From assembly GCA_028289605.1 (NCBI GenBank), contig JANQON010000001.1, positions 1 through 64,000 of the forward strand: 64,000 nt of DNA, in the 5' to 3' direction. Below are positions 56,715-64,000 of the stretch, one piece after another. Numbering within the stretch: position 1 is the first letter of the stretch; each line of letters opens with the position of its first letter. Below the pieces are notes generated by a model, which made no database searches, was not told the origin of the DNA, and saw only the letters and a list, made by a program, of their open reading frames with translations. The stretch comes from Hyphococcus sp. Its GTDB lineage: Bacteria > Pseudomonadota > Alphaproteobacteria > Caulobacterales > Parvularculaceae. The position numbers were made by a program, and so were the translations under genes.

Positions 56715-58226
56715 TTACGATGAAAAACGCAATCGGGGCGGGCGCAGGGACGCGTTTGCGCTCGCCCCCAGAAAAGCGCCGACCAAGGGGAAAAAGAAGT
56801 TCAGGTTGAGCGTCTGGGAATTCACCAGACGCGAGAGCATAAACGCCGCCAGCGCCGCCGCCAGACCGGCGAACACCCATTGCATTTGCGGCGCGCCGAT
56901 CGCCGCCTCGCCGAAAGACCGTTGCGCCAGGGCGATCAACAGCAACAGGAAGAGGATAGGGCCCGGCAGGCCGAGATCCACCGCCAGCGTCAGGTAGTAG
57001 TTGTCCAGGGTCAGATTACGCCCCACATAGCCGACGATGCGCGCCGCGCGGCCCGTTCCATAACCGAGAACTGGACGTTTCTCGATTTTGGGCCATGCCA
57101 TTTTGACTTGATCCACCCGGCTCTGGGACGAACGCGCCGCAGACGTACCCGCTTCCCCGGTTACGAGCGTGTGGGCGGCGTACAGGAAAACCGGCGACGC
57201 GGCGACCATAACAAGGCTGAGCAGTCCAATCGCCGGGCGAAAAGCGCTTCGCGCCGGGTCGCGCATAACCCGCAAAAGGCAGATAAACAGCATCACGCCA
57301 AGCCCCGGGACCAACGCCAGCATGGCGCCGCGGGAATTCGTCGCGACGACGCCCGCAACGATCAAAACGAATGCGCCGGCCCACAACCAACGGCGGCGCC
57401 AGCGCGCCTCGGCCATGAAGGCGAGCGCCAGCGGCGCGCAAAAGCACAGATACTCTCCGAGCGATATCGGGTGCGTGTGCGTCGCCTGCGCCCTGAATAC
57501 GCCGTCCCGGCTTTTGACCGCCTGCACAACCTGCAGCCATCTTTCGTCACTGCCGATGAATGGAGAGAGTTTCGAGGCGAGCAGCGTTTTGGTCGCCGCC
57601 TCGCCCAGCGCGATGGCGCTGACGGCGACGGCGCTCAATGTCGTCAGTATAAGGATCAATCGAAAGTCGCGCCAGCGGCGCACATAGGTCAGGAATACGC
57701 AGAAGGGCAAGAGGAGAATGATCGATTGCCTGAAAAACGCCTGCGCCGCCATCACTTTGCCTTCGGCGAGCGGCACGCTGGCGGCGTTCAGGAAAAAGAA
57801 CCCGAAGACGAGGCCGACCAACCAGGGCCGGCGCTTGACCGCGACAAGAAACTGCGCCCGCCGCCAAGGCGAAACTGTCATGTCATAGGCCCAGATCGCC
57901 GTCAGAACATACATGATCACGCGAGGCGGCGTCAGGATCGGCAGAGAACCGATGGAAACATGGATATAGGTAGGCCAGAACGGCATGAGCGCCGCCGCTG
58001 AAAAAACGAGCGGCATGATCAGTCTTTTCGGCGCGGCGCGCCCGGACGGCGCGAGCAGCAAAATCAAGATGAGAAAGGGCGCAATAAAGATCGCAAACGC
58101 GAACGGAAAGATTAACGTCGCCGCGGCGGCGACAAAGACATAAGCGCACAGAGCGAGAAGCCCGCCGGCCTGCAACGCAGCGCCGCGGGCGCCCATGGAA
58201 GTGTCCGGATAGGCGGTCTCACGCAT
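56715..58226 (-). CDS. O-antigen ligase / Wzy_C family membrane protein
   Basis: A 503-residue polytopic protein with about 11 to 12 membrane segments. The large periplasmic loop near residues 205-290 and the motif GAFVLIVAGVVATNSRGAMLALVPG are typical of the Wzy_C/O-antigen ligase family. The RPVLGYGTGRAARIVGY and LDNYYLTLAVDLGLPG stretches near residues 395-430 are also family features. It may ligate or polymerise surface glycans, and could work with GT2 enzymes elsewhere in the window. No glycan cluster surrounds it. Confidence 0.82.
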   Translation of the reverse strand: MRETAYPDTSMGARGAALQAGGLLALCAYVFVAAAATLIFPFAFAIFIAPFLILILLLAPSGRAAPKRLIMPLVFSAAALMPFWPTYIHVSIGSLPILTPPRVIMYVLTAIWAYDMTVSPWRRAQFLVAVKRRPWLVGLVFGFFFLNAASVPLAEGKVMAAQAFFRQSIILLLPFCVFLTYVRRWRDFRLILILTTLSAVAVSAIALGEAATKTLLASKLSPFIGSDERWLQVVQAVKSRDGVFRAQATHTHPISLGEYLCFCAPLALAFMAEARWRRRWLWAGAFVLIVAGVVATNSRGAMLALVPGLGVMLFICLLRVMRDPARSAFRPAIGLLSLVMVAASPVFLYAAHTLVTGEAGTSAARSSQSRVDQVKMAWPKIEKRPVLGYGTGRAARIVGYVGRNLTLDNYYLTLAVDLGLPGPILFLLLLIALAQRSFGEAAIGAPQMQWVFAGLAAALAAFMLSRLVNSQTLNLNFFFPLVGAFLGASANASLRPPRLRFSS

Positions 58227-58338
58227 GCGGCGAATCTAGTCTCGGTGTCATGAAAAACGGTTAACGGCGCTTAATCAACGTCTTCGTTACGGCGCGGGGC
58301 TTGCATCCAAAGGTCTTCTGAGCGAGGACCAACGCATC

Positions 58339-58698
58339 ATGGAAAGCCTTGAATTCATAGCCGTCATCGCCGTCGCGTTGGTCGTTTGCGGCTGGTATTT
58401 TCTTAACGAAGAAAAGGGCGGCGACGGAGAGATTGGGCTCCTGGCGCTGAAACCGGACCAGCGCCCTGCGCCGGCGAAGAAAAAGCGCGGGCGATACCGG
58501 ATCAAACCGCGGGCCGCCCGCCGCGCGCGGGACCGCGCCAGCGTTGACGCCGTCAAGAGCGATGAGGGCGCAAAGCCCGCCTACCGCACCATCGACGCGG
58601 CGACGAGGGCGCGTCGGCGCTTCCGGCGTCAGGACGAGATCCGGTACCGCGTGCGCGACCGCCTCGCCGACGCTTCCCAGAAAAAACCTGAAGAGTAG
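58339..58698 (+). CDS. Small membrane-anchored Arg/Lys-rich hypothetical protein
   Basis: 119 residues with one N-terminal membrane helix (LEFIAVIAVALVVCGWYFL, residues 4-22). After it, a short acidic link leads to a strongly basic cytoplasmic tail with many Arg and Lys, for example KKKRGRYRIKPRAARRARDRA and RARRRFRRQDEIRYR. Such a layout could bind nucleic acid or a polyanion near the membrane. No family is recognised. It is 56 bp upstream of hemH. Confidence 0.68.
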   Translation: MESLEFIAVIAVALVVCGWYFLNEEKGGDGEIGLLALKPDQRPAPAKKKRGRYRIKPRAARRARDRASVDAVKSDEGAKPAYRTIDAATRARRRFRRQDEIRYRVRDRLADASQKKPEE

Positions 58699-58753
58699 GC
58701 CTGCGGCCCATTGTCAGGCTTTGCGCTGGTTTGCGGCGGGCCTATGAAGGGCC

Positions 58754-59812
58754 ATGGATACACGTCGCGACATCGCCCCGGAAAGCGCCGCCGTCCCCGA
58801 CGGACACCCAAGCATCCCCGAGGAGCGGGTCGGCGTGCTTCTTGTTAATCTGGGCACGCCCGACGCCCCGACGGCCGGCGCCGTCCGGCGGTATCTGCGC
58901 GAGTTTCTTTCTGATCAGCGCATTGTTGATCTGCCGCGCGCAATCTGGCTGCCGGTTTTGTATGGCGTCATCCTCAATGTGCGCCCCGCGGCGACGGCGA
59001 AAAACTACGCCAAGATCTGGCGCACCGAGAGCGATGAATCACCATTGCGATACTTTTCACGGGCCCAAGCGGAGAAGCTGGACAAGGCGTTTGAAGACGG
59101 CGTTATCGTGGATTGGGCGATGCGCTACGGCGCGCCGTCGATCAGAGAGCGGATCAATGCGCTGATGGAAGCGGGCGCAAGGCGCGTGCTCATCATTCCG
59201 CTTTATCCGCAGTATTCGGCGACAACGACGGCGAGCGTGATTGATGCAGTCTCCGATGCGCTAAAGCAAGTGCGGTGGCAACCGGCGATCCGCACAGCCC
59301 CCGCCTTTCACGACGACCCCGCTTACATCAAGGCGCTCGCCGCCGTCACGCGTCGACGGCTCGCTGGCCTTGAGTGGGCCCCGGAACGCGTGGTCATCTC
59401 GTTTCATGGCGTGCCGGAACGGTATTTTATGGCCGGCGATCCTTATCATTGCCATTGCCAAAAGACCGCGCGGCTTTTGCGGTCGGAAATGGGGTGGACG
59501 GAAGAATTCGCGCCGCTTGCCTTTCAGTCTAAGTTCGGGCGTGAAAAGTGGCTGGAGCCCTCAACCGAAGACACTCTTGTTGAGCTCGCCGCGGACGGCG
59601 TGAAGAGCGTTGCTGTGATCACGCCGGGGTTTGTCAGCGATTGCATTGAGACGTTGGAAGAAATCAATATCGCCGCACGAGAGACCTTTGTGGAGGCGGG
59701 CGGCGTGCATTTTGACGCCATCCCCTGTCTCAACGATGAACCTGAAATGGTCGCGCTGCTGCAGGTGATCGTCGAGCGGGAAACCGCGGGATGGCGCCCG
59801 AAATCGGCGTGA
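58754..59812 (+). CDS. hemH: Ferrochelatase
   Basis: Inserts ferrous iron into protoporphyrin IX as the last step of heme synthesis. 352 residues. The N-terminus has VGVLLVNLGTPDAPTAGAVRRYLREFLSDQRI. The catalytic His lies in VVISFHGVPERY and the conserved Glu in VISDCIETLEEI, here VSDCIETLEEINIAA. The SKFGREKWLEPSTEDTL region is also typical. The 3' end overlaps the deacetylase-like gene by 22 bp, so the two may be co-transcribed. Confidence 0.97.
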   Translation: MDTRRDIAPESAAVPDGHPSIPEERVGVLLVNLGTPDAPTAGAVRRYLREFLSDQRIVDLPRAIWLPVLYGVILNVRPAATAKNYAKIWRTESDESPLRYFSRAQAEKLDKAFEDGVIVDWAMRYGAPSIRERINALMEAGARRVLIIPLYPQYSATTTASVIDAVSDALKQVRWQPAIRTAPAFHDDPAYIKALAAVTRRRLAGLEWAPERVVISFHGVPERYFMAGDPYHCHCQKTARLLRSEMGWTEEFAPLAFQSKFGREKWLEPSTEDTLVELAADGVKSVAVITPGFVSDCIETLEEINIAARETFVEAGGVHFDAIPCLNDEPEMVALLQVIVERETAGWRPKSA

Positions 59813-60708
59813 ATTTCTATTACTCGGACACGTTCGACTTGCGCCTGCCGCAGGGACACCGCTTCCCTGGGACGAAGTACGGCATGCTGCGCCACCGACT
59901 TTTGCAGGACGAGATTCTCGGCGAACAGATGCTGCAGGCTTCCGCGCCGGTCGCCGACGAGGACCTTCTTCGCGCCCATGACGCCGCCTATGTCGCTTCC
60001 ATCGACGAAGGAACGATTGACCCCGGCGCCATGCGCCGGATCGGGTTTCCGTGGTCGCCGCATATCGCCCGCAGAGCGCGGGCGACCATGGGCGGCGCCG
60101 TTGCGGCGGCCCGCTCGGCGATCGAGCACGGCCTGTCCGGACAGCTCGCCGGCGGCACCCATCACGCCCATTACGATTTCGGGTCGGGATATTGCGTCTT
60201 CAACGACTTTGCCGTCGCGGCGCTGGCGCTCCTTGCTGATGGATCAGCGCACCGCGTCGCCATAATCGATCTCGACGTCCACCAGGGAGACGGCAACGCC
60301 GCGATTCTTGGCGCTCGAGACGATATTTTCATTCTTTCCGTTCACGGAGCGAAAAACTTTCCGTTCCGAAAGGTTGAGTCCGACCTTGATGTCGACTTGC
60401 CGGACGGGACCGAAGACGGCGCTTATCTCGGCGCGCTTTCCAGCGCGCTGCCAGCTGTATGGGCATTCAAGCCGGACATCGTGCTCTATCAAGCCGGCGT
60501 TGATCCGTTGAAGGAGGACCGATTGGGACGAATGGCCCTGACCCATGACGGGCTCATGGCCCGCGACCGGTTGGTGTTGAGCCAAGCGAACACGCGCGGC
60601 GTTCCAGTCTCGATGGCGATTGGCGGCGGCTACGCCGATCCGATAGAGGCGAGCGTGGAAGCTTACGCCAACACCTACCGGGCTGCGAAGGCGGTGTATG
60701 GGTTCTGA
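59791..60708 (+). CDS. Histone deacetylase-like (HDAC/AcuC superfamily) amidohydrolase
   Basis: A 305-residue zinc-dependent deacetylase of the arginase/HDAC fold. Key elements: GGTHHAHYDFGSGYCVFNDFA (two catalytic His), IDLDVHQGDGNAAI (metal Asp and His), SVHGAKNFPFR, and YQAGVDPLKEDRLG (third metal Asp). Acetylpolyamine or acetyl-lysine substrates are possible; class IV HDAC11-like proteins have similar length and motifs. Its ATG lies inside hemH, which makes coupling likely. Confidence 0.9.
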   Translation: MAPEIGVNFYYSDTFDLRLPQGHRFPGTKYGMLRHRLLQDEILGEQMLQASAPVADEDLLRAHDAAYVASIDEGTIDPGAMRRIGFPWSPHIARRARATMGGAVAAARSAIEHGLSGQLAGGTHHAHYDFGSGYCVFNDFAVAALALLADGSAHRVAIIDLDVHQGDGNAAILGARDDIFILSVHGAKNFPFRKVESDLDVDLPDGTEDGAYLGALSSALPAVWAFKPDIVLYQAGVDPLKEDRLGRMALTHDGLMARDRLVLSQANTRGVPVSMAIGGGYADPIEASVEAYANTYRAAKAVYGF

Positions 60709-60748
60709 CCAAGTCGTCTTCTTCCCGACTGACTCGCTATCTCCGCTC

Positions 60749-60768
60749 ATTCCGGCGTAAGCCGGAAT
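60749..60768. repeat. REP-like palindrome
   Basis: Arms ATTCCGGC / GCCGGAAT around GTAA in the 231-bp gap after the deacetylase gene. Preceded by CCGCTC, as at 23523. Confidence 0.6.
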
Positions 60769-60812
60769 CTCAGACCGCATAGACCACGCCTGACTACTGA
60801 AGACTCCTGCCC

Positions 60813-60902
60813 GACTGCAAAGCAGTCAATTGTCAGTTTGCGCGCCTTCGCGCGCGGGACCGCGAAGCGGTCAATCGTCAGTATGCGCGCCTTCGCGCGC
60901 GG
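60813..60902. repeat. Two tandem 45-bp units, each with two hairpins
   Basis: Unit 1 is 60813-60857 and unit 2 is 60858-60902. Each starts with a six-base stem (GACTGC/GCAGTC around AAA in unit 1, GACCGC/GCGGTC around GAA in unit 2). Each then has a linker CAAT-GTCAGT and a GCGCGC-CTTC-GCGCGC stem. The T:A pair of unit 1 is a C:G pair in unit 2, so the stem is kept despite changes. The 231-bp gap holds no gene apart from these repeats. Confidence 0.65.
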
Positions 60903-60939
60903 GCCGGGATGAGCAGGAACACCCAATGCGTGACTGCAT

Positions 60940-61983
60940 CTAAAACGCCGAACGAACATCCGTGAGAAAGGTTTCGATCTCTTCATCAGTGGTCCGAAAC
61001 GAACAAATCAGACGCTGCATCTTGCCGCCGGCGGGATCGCCGGGCGTCACCCAGGGATAAAAGAAAGCGCCGTCCGCGCGCAGCTTCTCCGCGACGCCGT
61101 GGGGAAAGACAGCGAAGACCTCGTTGATCTCAGTTGGATAAGAAATTTCCACGCCGTCGATGGCTGCAAGCCCATTTGAGAGTTTCGCCGCCATCGCGTT
61201 TGCATGTGCGGCGAGCCTGATCCAGAGATCGTCTTCGAAATAGGCTTCGAACTGCGCTGCGATGAAACGCATTTTTGACCAGAGATGCCCGGCGCGCTTG
61301 CGGCGGAATTCAAAATCCGCCGCTTTGTCGGGATCAAAAAACACCACGGCTTCCGCCGCAATACATCCGTTTTTGGTGCCGCCGAAACACAAAACGTCAA
61401 CGCCGGCGCGCCAGCTCAAGTCCGCCGGCGCCGCGTCGCCGGCGGCGACGGCGTTTGCGAACCGCGCGCCGTCAAGATGAACGGACAGGCCGGCGTCATG
61501 GGCAGCGCGACAAAGGGCGCTCAATTCGTCTACGGAGTACCGCGTTCCGCACTCAGTGCCCTGGGTCAACGAGAGGACTCGCGCCGGCGCCCCATGGGGC
61601 GGGCGTTCGGGAAACCCTTTCAACGCTTTTGTCACGCCCTCGACTGTAAGTTTGCCGCCGAAGCCGGAAACCGGGAGAAGCTTTGCGCCGCCGGTGAAAA
61701 ACTCAGGTCCTGCGCATTCGTCCATCTGCACGTGGGACTCTTCGTGACACAGGATCATGCCGTAAGGCGGCGTCATCACCGACAGGGCGAGACCGTTCGC
61801 TGCGCCGCCGGTCGCAACGAAAAAGACGCGGCACTCGGTTTCGAACACATCGGCAAACTGCGCCTCGACCTTACGGCTCAGCGCGTCGCCGCCGTAACCC
61901 GGCGCGGGGCCGCCATTGGCGCGGGCGATGGCGTTCAATATTTCGGGCGCGGCGCCGGCCCAGTTGTCAGACGCAAAAGTCAT
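60940..61983 (-). CDS. ltaE: Low-specificity L-threonine aldolase
   Basis: PLP enzyme that splits threonine to glycine and acetaldehyde. 347 residues with MTFASDNWAGAAPEIL at the start and LPVSGFGGKLTVEGV in the middle. HLDGARFANAV is the Asp that contacts PLP, and DVLCFGGTKNGC contains the Schiff-base Lys. The EC family also includes allo-threonine-specific and related aldolases. Single minus-strand gene after the repeat-rich gap. Confidence 0.92.
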   Translation of the reverse strand: MTFASDNWAGAAPEILNAIARANGGPAPGYGGDALSRKVEAQFADVFETECRVFFVATGGAANGLALSVMTPPYGMILCHEESHVQMDECAGPEFFTGGAKLLPVSGFGGKLTVEGVTKALKGFPERPPHGAPARVLSLTQGTECGTRYSVDELSALCRAAHDAGLSVHLDGARFANAVAAGDAAPADLSWRAGVDVLCFGGTKNGCIAAEAVVFFDPDKAADFEFRRKRAGHLWSKMRFIAAQFEAYFEDDLWIRLAAHANAMAAKLSNGLAAIDGVEISYPTEINEVFAVFPHGVAEKLRADGAFFYPWVTPGDPAGGKMQRLICSFRTTDEEIETFLTDVRSAF

Positions 61984-62012
61984 GTCTTCTCATAACAAAT
62001 GCGTCTCCAAAA

Positions 62013-62046
62013 GAAAAAGCCCGGCTGGCAATATCGCCGGCCGAGC
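62013..62046 (-). terminator. Rho-independent terminator of the small secreted protein gene
   Basis: Imperfect 11-bp stem (GCCCGGCTGGC and GCCGGCCGAGC on the plus strand, one mismatch and one G-T pair on the minus-strand RNA) followed on the minus strand by TTTTT. It starts 23 bp after the stop at 62069. Confidence 0.72.
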
Positions 62047-62068
62047 CTCGAAGTGATCGGAGTGCGCC

Positions 62069-62404
62069 TTACTCTTCTATCGACTTGATAGTGGCGAGCC
62101 CTTCAACATCGGAACCTTCGATCTTGTAGCGAACAGAGTCGCCCGCCTTGGGTTCTTCCAGAACTTCCGCATAGACGACGCAGGTCGTCGTCGCATCCGG
62201 GTTTTCGAAACACATTTTTCCCGTCTCGGTGTCGTAGGTGTATTTCATTTGCGTGCCGTCGGCCATTGAGGCGCCGCCTTCGCCGTCGAATGTCACGACA
62301 AATTCCTCGCCTGTGTCCCGCTTAAATTCAACGACCGTCGTCGCGGCGATCGCCGGCGCGATGGACAGAAGCGCAGCCGCAGTCCCCAGCAACAGTTTTT
62401 TCAT
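62069..62404 (-). CDS. Small secreted hypothetical protein
   Basis: 111 residues. ATG 62404 has GGAGGA seven bases upstream; ATG 62410 would be too close to it. The signal peptide ends in IAPAIA. The mature part is acidic and beta-rich: VVEFKRDTGEEFVVTFDGEGG, TYDTETGKMCFENPDATTTCV with two Cys that may pair. No family is recognised. It has its own terminator and stands between the aldolase and a HAD gene. Confidence 0.75.
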   Translation of the reverse strand: MKKLLLGTAAALLSIAPAIAATTVVEFKRDTGEEFVVTFDGEGGASMADGTQMKYTYDTETGKMCFENPDATTTCVVYAEVLEEPKAGDSVRYKIEGSDVEGLATIKSIEE

Positions 62405-62497
62405 TGTCATTCCTCCCGCATCGTTAGGGTTCAAAGCCCGGAACGGTACTGCGGAAAATGCGATCCGTCCCCGGAAAATCGCTGTCCTGTGGAAAAA

Positions 62498-63172
62498 TTA
62501 ACCTTCTAGAGCGCTGACGAACTTCGCAAAATCGTCACAAAGGCGGGCTGCGCCGGCGAGTTTCAAGCGTTCGCCGTGCCCGTCATATATGTGGCCGCCC
62601 CCGAGAAAGCCCCATACGGTCATGCCGGCCGCGACGCCGGCCCGCACGCCGTTTTCGCTGTCTTCCAGGACGAGACATTGCGCGGGCGAAACGCCGATTT
62701 GATCAGCCGTGTAAAGAAAAATGTCCGGCGCGGGTTTGCCGTGCTCGACGAGGTCCGCTGAATAGACATGCGGCGCGGCGCCGTTCCACAGATTTGTGCG
62801 CTTCAGCTTGCCTTCCAAAAAATGCGCGCGCGATGAGGACGCAACGGCGATGACGCAGCCCGCCGCGCGCGCCGCCGTTAGCGCCTGGCCGGCGCCGGCG
62901 ATGGCGGTTAGGGCGCTCATTTCCCGCCGTCGCCCCTCCAGCACCCTGTGTTCGAGATCGTCGGGCGGTTCAGCGCCGAACCGAGTGCGGTAGTCATCGC
63001 GTAACGCGTCGAGAAATGCGCCGTCATGCATACCGACAAAGCGGCGCACATACTCCGGCGGCGAATAGTCAAGGCCGACTTCAGAAAGCGCCCGGCGCTC
63101 GCCGCGAATGGAAAGGACTTCAGAATCGACGAGAACGCCGTCGCAGTCAAAAATCACCGCTCTGAAAGACAT
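62498..63172 (-). CDS. HAD-family phosphatase (beta-phosphoglucomutase/Gph-like)
   Basis: 224 residues of the HAD subclass with a helical cap. Motif I is VIFDCDGVLVDSE, motif II is AVASSSRAHF near residue 112, the Lys is in GKPAPDIFLYTA, and motif IV is LVLEDSENGVRAG. Sugar-phosphate or related substrates are usual. It is 56 bp downstream of hppA on the same strand but separated from it by a terminator. Confidence 0.9.
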   Translation of the reverse strand: MSFRAVIFDCDGVLVDSEVLSIRGERRALSEVGLDYSPPEYVRRFVGMHDGAFLDALRDDYRTRFGAEPPDDLEHRVLEGRRREMSALTAIAGAGQALTAARAAGCVIAVASSSRAHFLEGKLKRTNLWNGAAPHVYSADLVEHGKPAPDIFLYTADQIGVSPAQCLVLEDSENGVRAGVAAGMTVWGFLGGGHIYDGHGERLKLAGAARLCDDFAKFVSALEG

Positions 63173-63206
63173 AAAAAAAGCCCCGACATCCGCCGGGGCT
63201 TTTTTC
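63173..63206 (-). terminator. Rho-independent terminator of hppA
   Basis: Stem GCCCCG / CGGGGC with an eight-base loop, flanked by seven A and six T, so it works on either strand. It follows hppA by 22 bp and overlaps the area just before the HAD start. Confidence 0.88.
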
Positions 63207-63228
63207 AGTTTTTTGGCCTGAAGATCAA

Positions 63229-64000
63229 TTACCCGGCCAGCACCGCCAGCAACAAAAGCGCGACGATATTGGTGATTTTGATCATCGGGTTCACCGCCGG
63301 ACCGGCCGTGTCCTTGTAAGGATCGCCCACCGTATCGCCGGTCACTGCAGCCTTGTGGGCTTCAGAGCCTTTGCCGCCGTGGTTGCCGTCTTCAATGTAT
63401 TTTTTCGCGTTGTCCCATGCGCCGCCGCCGGCGGTCATGGAAATCGCCACAAAGAACCCGGTGACGATAACGCCGATCAGCATGGCGCCGACGGCGGAGA
63501 GCGCGGCTTCCTTGCCCGCCACGAGCGTGATCGCGAAATAAAGCACGAGCGGCGACAGGATTGGTAGCATCGACGGCACCACCATTTCCTTGATGGCAGC
63601 GCGGGTCAGCATATCGACGGCGCGGCCGTAATTGGGCTTCGACGTCCCGGCCATAATGCCGGAGTCTTCCCGGAACTGCTTGCGCACTTCCTCGACGACG
63701 GCGCCGGCGGCGCGGCCCACCGCCTGCATGGCGATGCCGCCGAAGAGATACGGCAACAGCCCGCCGAGAAGCAGCCCCGCGATCACATAAGGATCCGACA
63801 GGGAGAACGAGACATTGACGCCCTCAAAGAAAGGATACTCGCTGGAGTGTTCGGAGAAGTGTCGAATATCTTCTGTATACGCGGCAAATAGAACAAGCGC
63901 GCCGAGACCCGCCGAGCCGATCGCATATCCTTTGGTGACCGCTTTCGTCGTGTTGCCGACCGCATCAAGCGCGTCCGTCGTGTCGCGGACGGATCCCTCA
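63229..64000 (-). CDS. hppA: K+-independent proton-translocating pyrophosphatase (partial, N-terminus outside window)
   Basis: Membrane pump that uses pyrophosphate hydrolysis to move protons. About 257 C-terminal residues lie in the window and the gene continues past 64000. The cut edge begins [24 protein letters not shown]; the Lys in GNTTKA is the residue that marks K+-independent enzymes, in place of Ala in K+-dependent ones. Further on are [34 protein letters not shown], and the signature [28 protein letters not shown]. Several membrane segments close the protein. Confidence 0.97.
   Translation of the reverse strand, partial: EGSVRDTTDALDAVGNTTKAVTKGYAIGSAGLGALVLFAAYTEDIRHFSEHSSEYPFFEGVNVSFSLSDPYVIAGLLLGGLLPYLFGGIAMQAVGRAAGAVVEEVRKQFREDSGIMAGTSKPNYGRAVDMLTRAAIKEMVVPSMLPILSPLVLYFAITLVAGKEAALSAVGAMLIGVIVTGFFVAISMTAGGGAWDNAKKYIEDGNHGGKGSEAHKAAVTGDTVGDPYKDTAGPAVNPMIKITNIVALLLLAVLAG

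Noticed and set aside
60747..60986. Minus-strand frame with a repeated RAKAR/LTID text
   Set aside because: It is the translation of the 45-bp repeats and the REP-like palindrome; it has no family features and no ribosome-binding site, and it overlaps the start of the repeat gap.

Overview
This window is a stretch of chromosome from a GC-rich alphaproteobacterium (roughly 60% GC by eye). The gene order supports this: an atpH-A-G-D operon, the run nfuA/tsaB/rimI/fur/miaB/phoH/ybeY/corC/lnt/HTH/metK/trmB, and the block rimP/nusA/ylxR/infB/rbfA/truB/rpsO/pnp are typical of Caulobacterales, Parvularculales and Hyphomonadales. A UrcA-family protein, a DUF1036 protein, an alpha-type K+-independent proton pyrophosphatase and a PagL-like deacylase fit the same groups. 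I cannot name a genus from sequence alone. I found no rRNA, tRNA, CRISPR, prophage or insertion sequence.

Layout. 1-3934 (minus): F1 part of ATP synthase, with atpD cut by the window edge. 4214-8125: a GT-B glycosyltransferase, a lipid A deacylase candidate and the replication restart helicase PriA. 8205-12662 (plus): a DUF1036 protein, a pyrimidine-nucleotidase-like HAD enzyme and the lysine/peptidoglycan genes dapD-dapE. 12647-14900 (minus): translation genes truA, fmt and def, divergent from an anchored RmuC-like protein. 17219-23869: small zinc-ribbon and membrane genes, dut, a DUF885 lipoprotein, pnp, an SDR and rpsO. 23979-33061 (minus): the translation/transcription block truB, DUF6065, rbfA, TrpF-like, GNAT, infB, ylxR, nusA, rimP. 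33254-36599 (plus): a putative PEP-CTERM-like surface protein, a DUF2937 protein and two GT2 glycosyltransferases. 36580-47533 (minus): ttcA, a CE15-like esterase, trmB, an acidic lipoprotein, metK, an XRE regulator, lnt, corC, ybeY, phoH, miaB. 47701-52791: DUF1223, a ferritin-like di-iron protein, fur, rimI, tsaB, nitroreductase, dodecin, nfuA. 52963-60708: malic enzyme-phosphotransacetylase fusion, DUF547, UrcA, an O-antigen-ligase-like protein, hemH and a histone-deacetylase-like enzyme. 60940-64000 (minus): threonine aldolase, a small secreted protein, a HAD phosphatase and hppA, cut by the window edge.

Most of the window is housekeeping: tRNA/rRNA maturation (truA, truB, ttcA, trmB, miaB, tsaB, rimP, rbfA, ybeY), transcription and translation factors, energy conservation, and envelope biogenesis. 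The less ordinary signals are regulatory or structural. They are a terminator-like hairpin between a good promoter and rimP, a 22-bp palindrome just upstream of metK, a 34-bp nested palindrome over the promoter of a di-iron protein, two tandem 45-bp units whose hairpins covary, and REP-like palindromes around an SDR gene that separates rpsO from pnp. I did not see a clearly undescribed multi-gene system. The best candidate for a small, poorly described module is the C-terminally sorted protein with its neighbouring glycosyltransferases.
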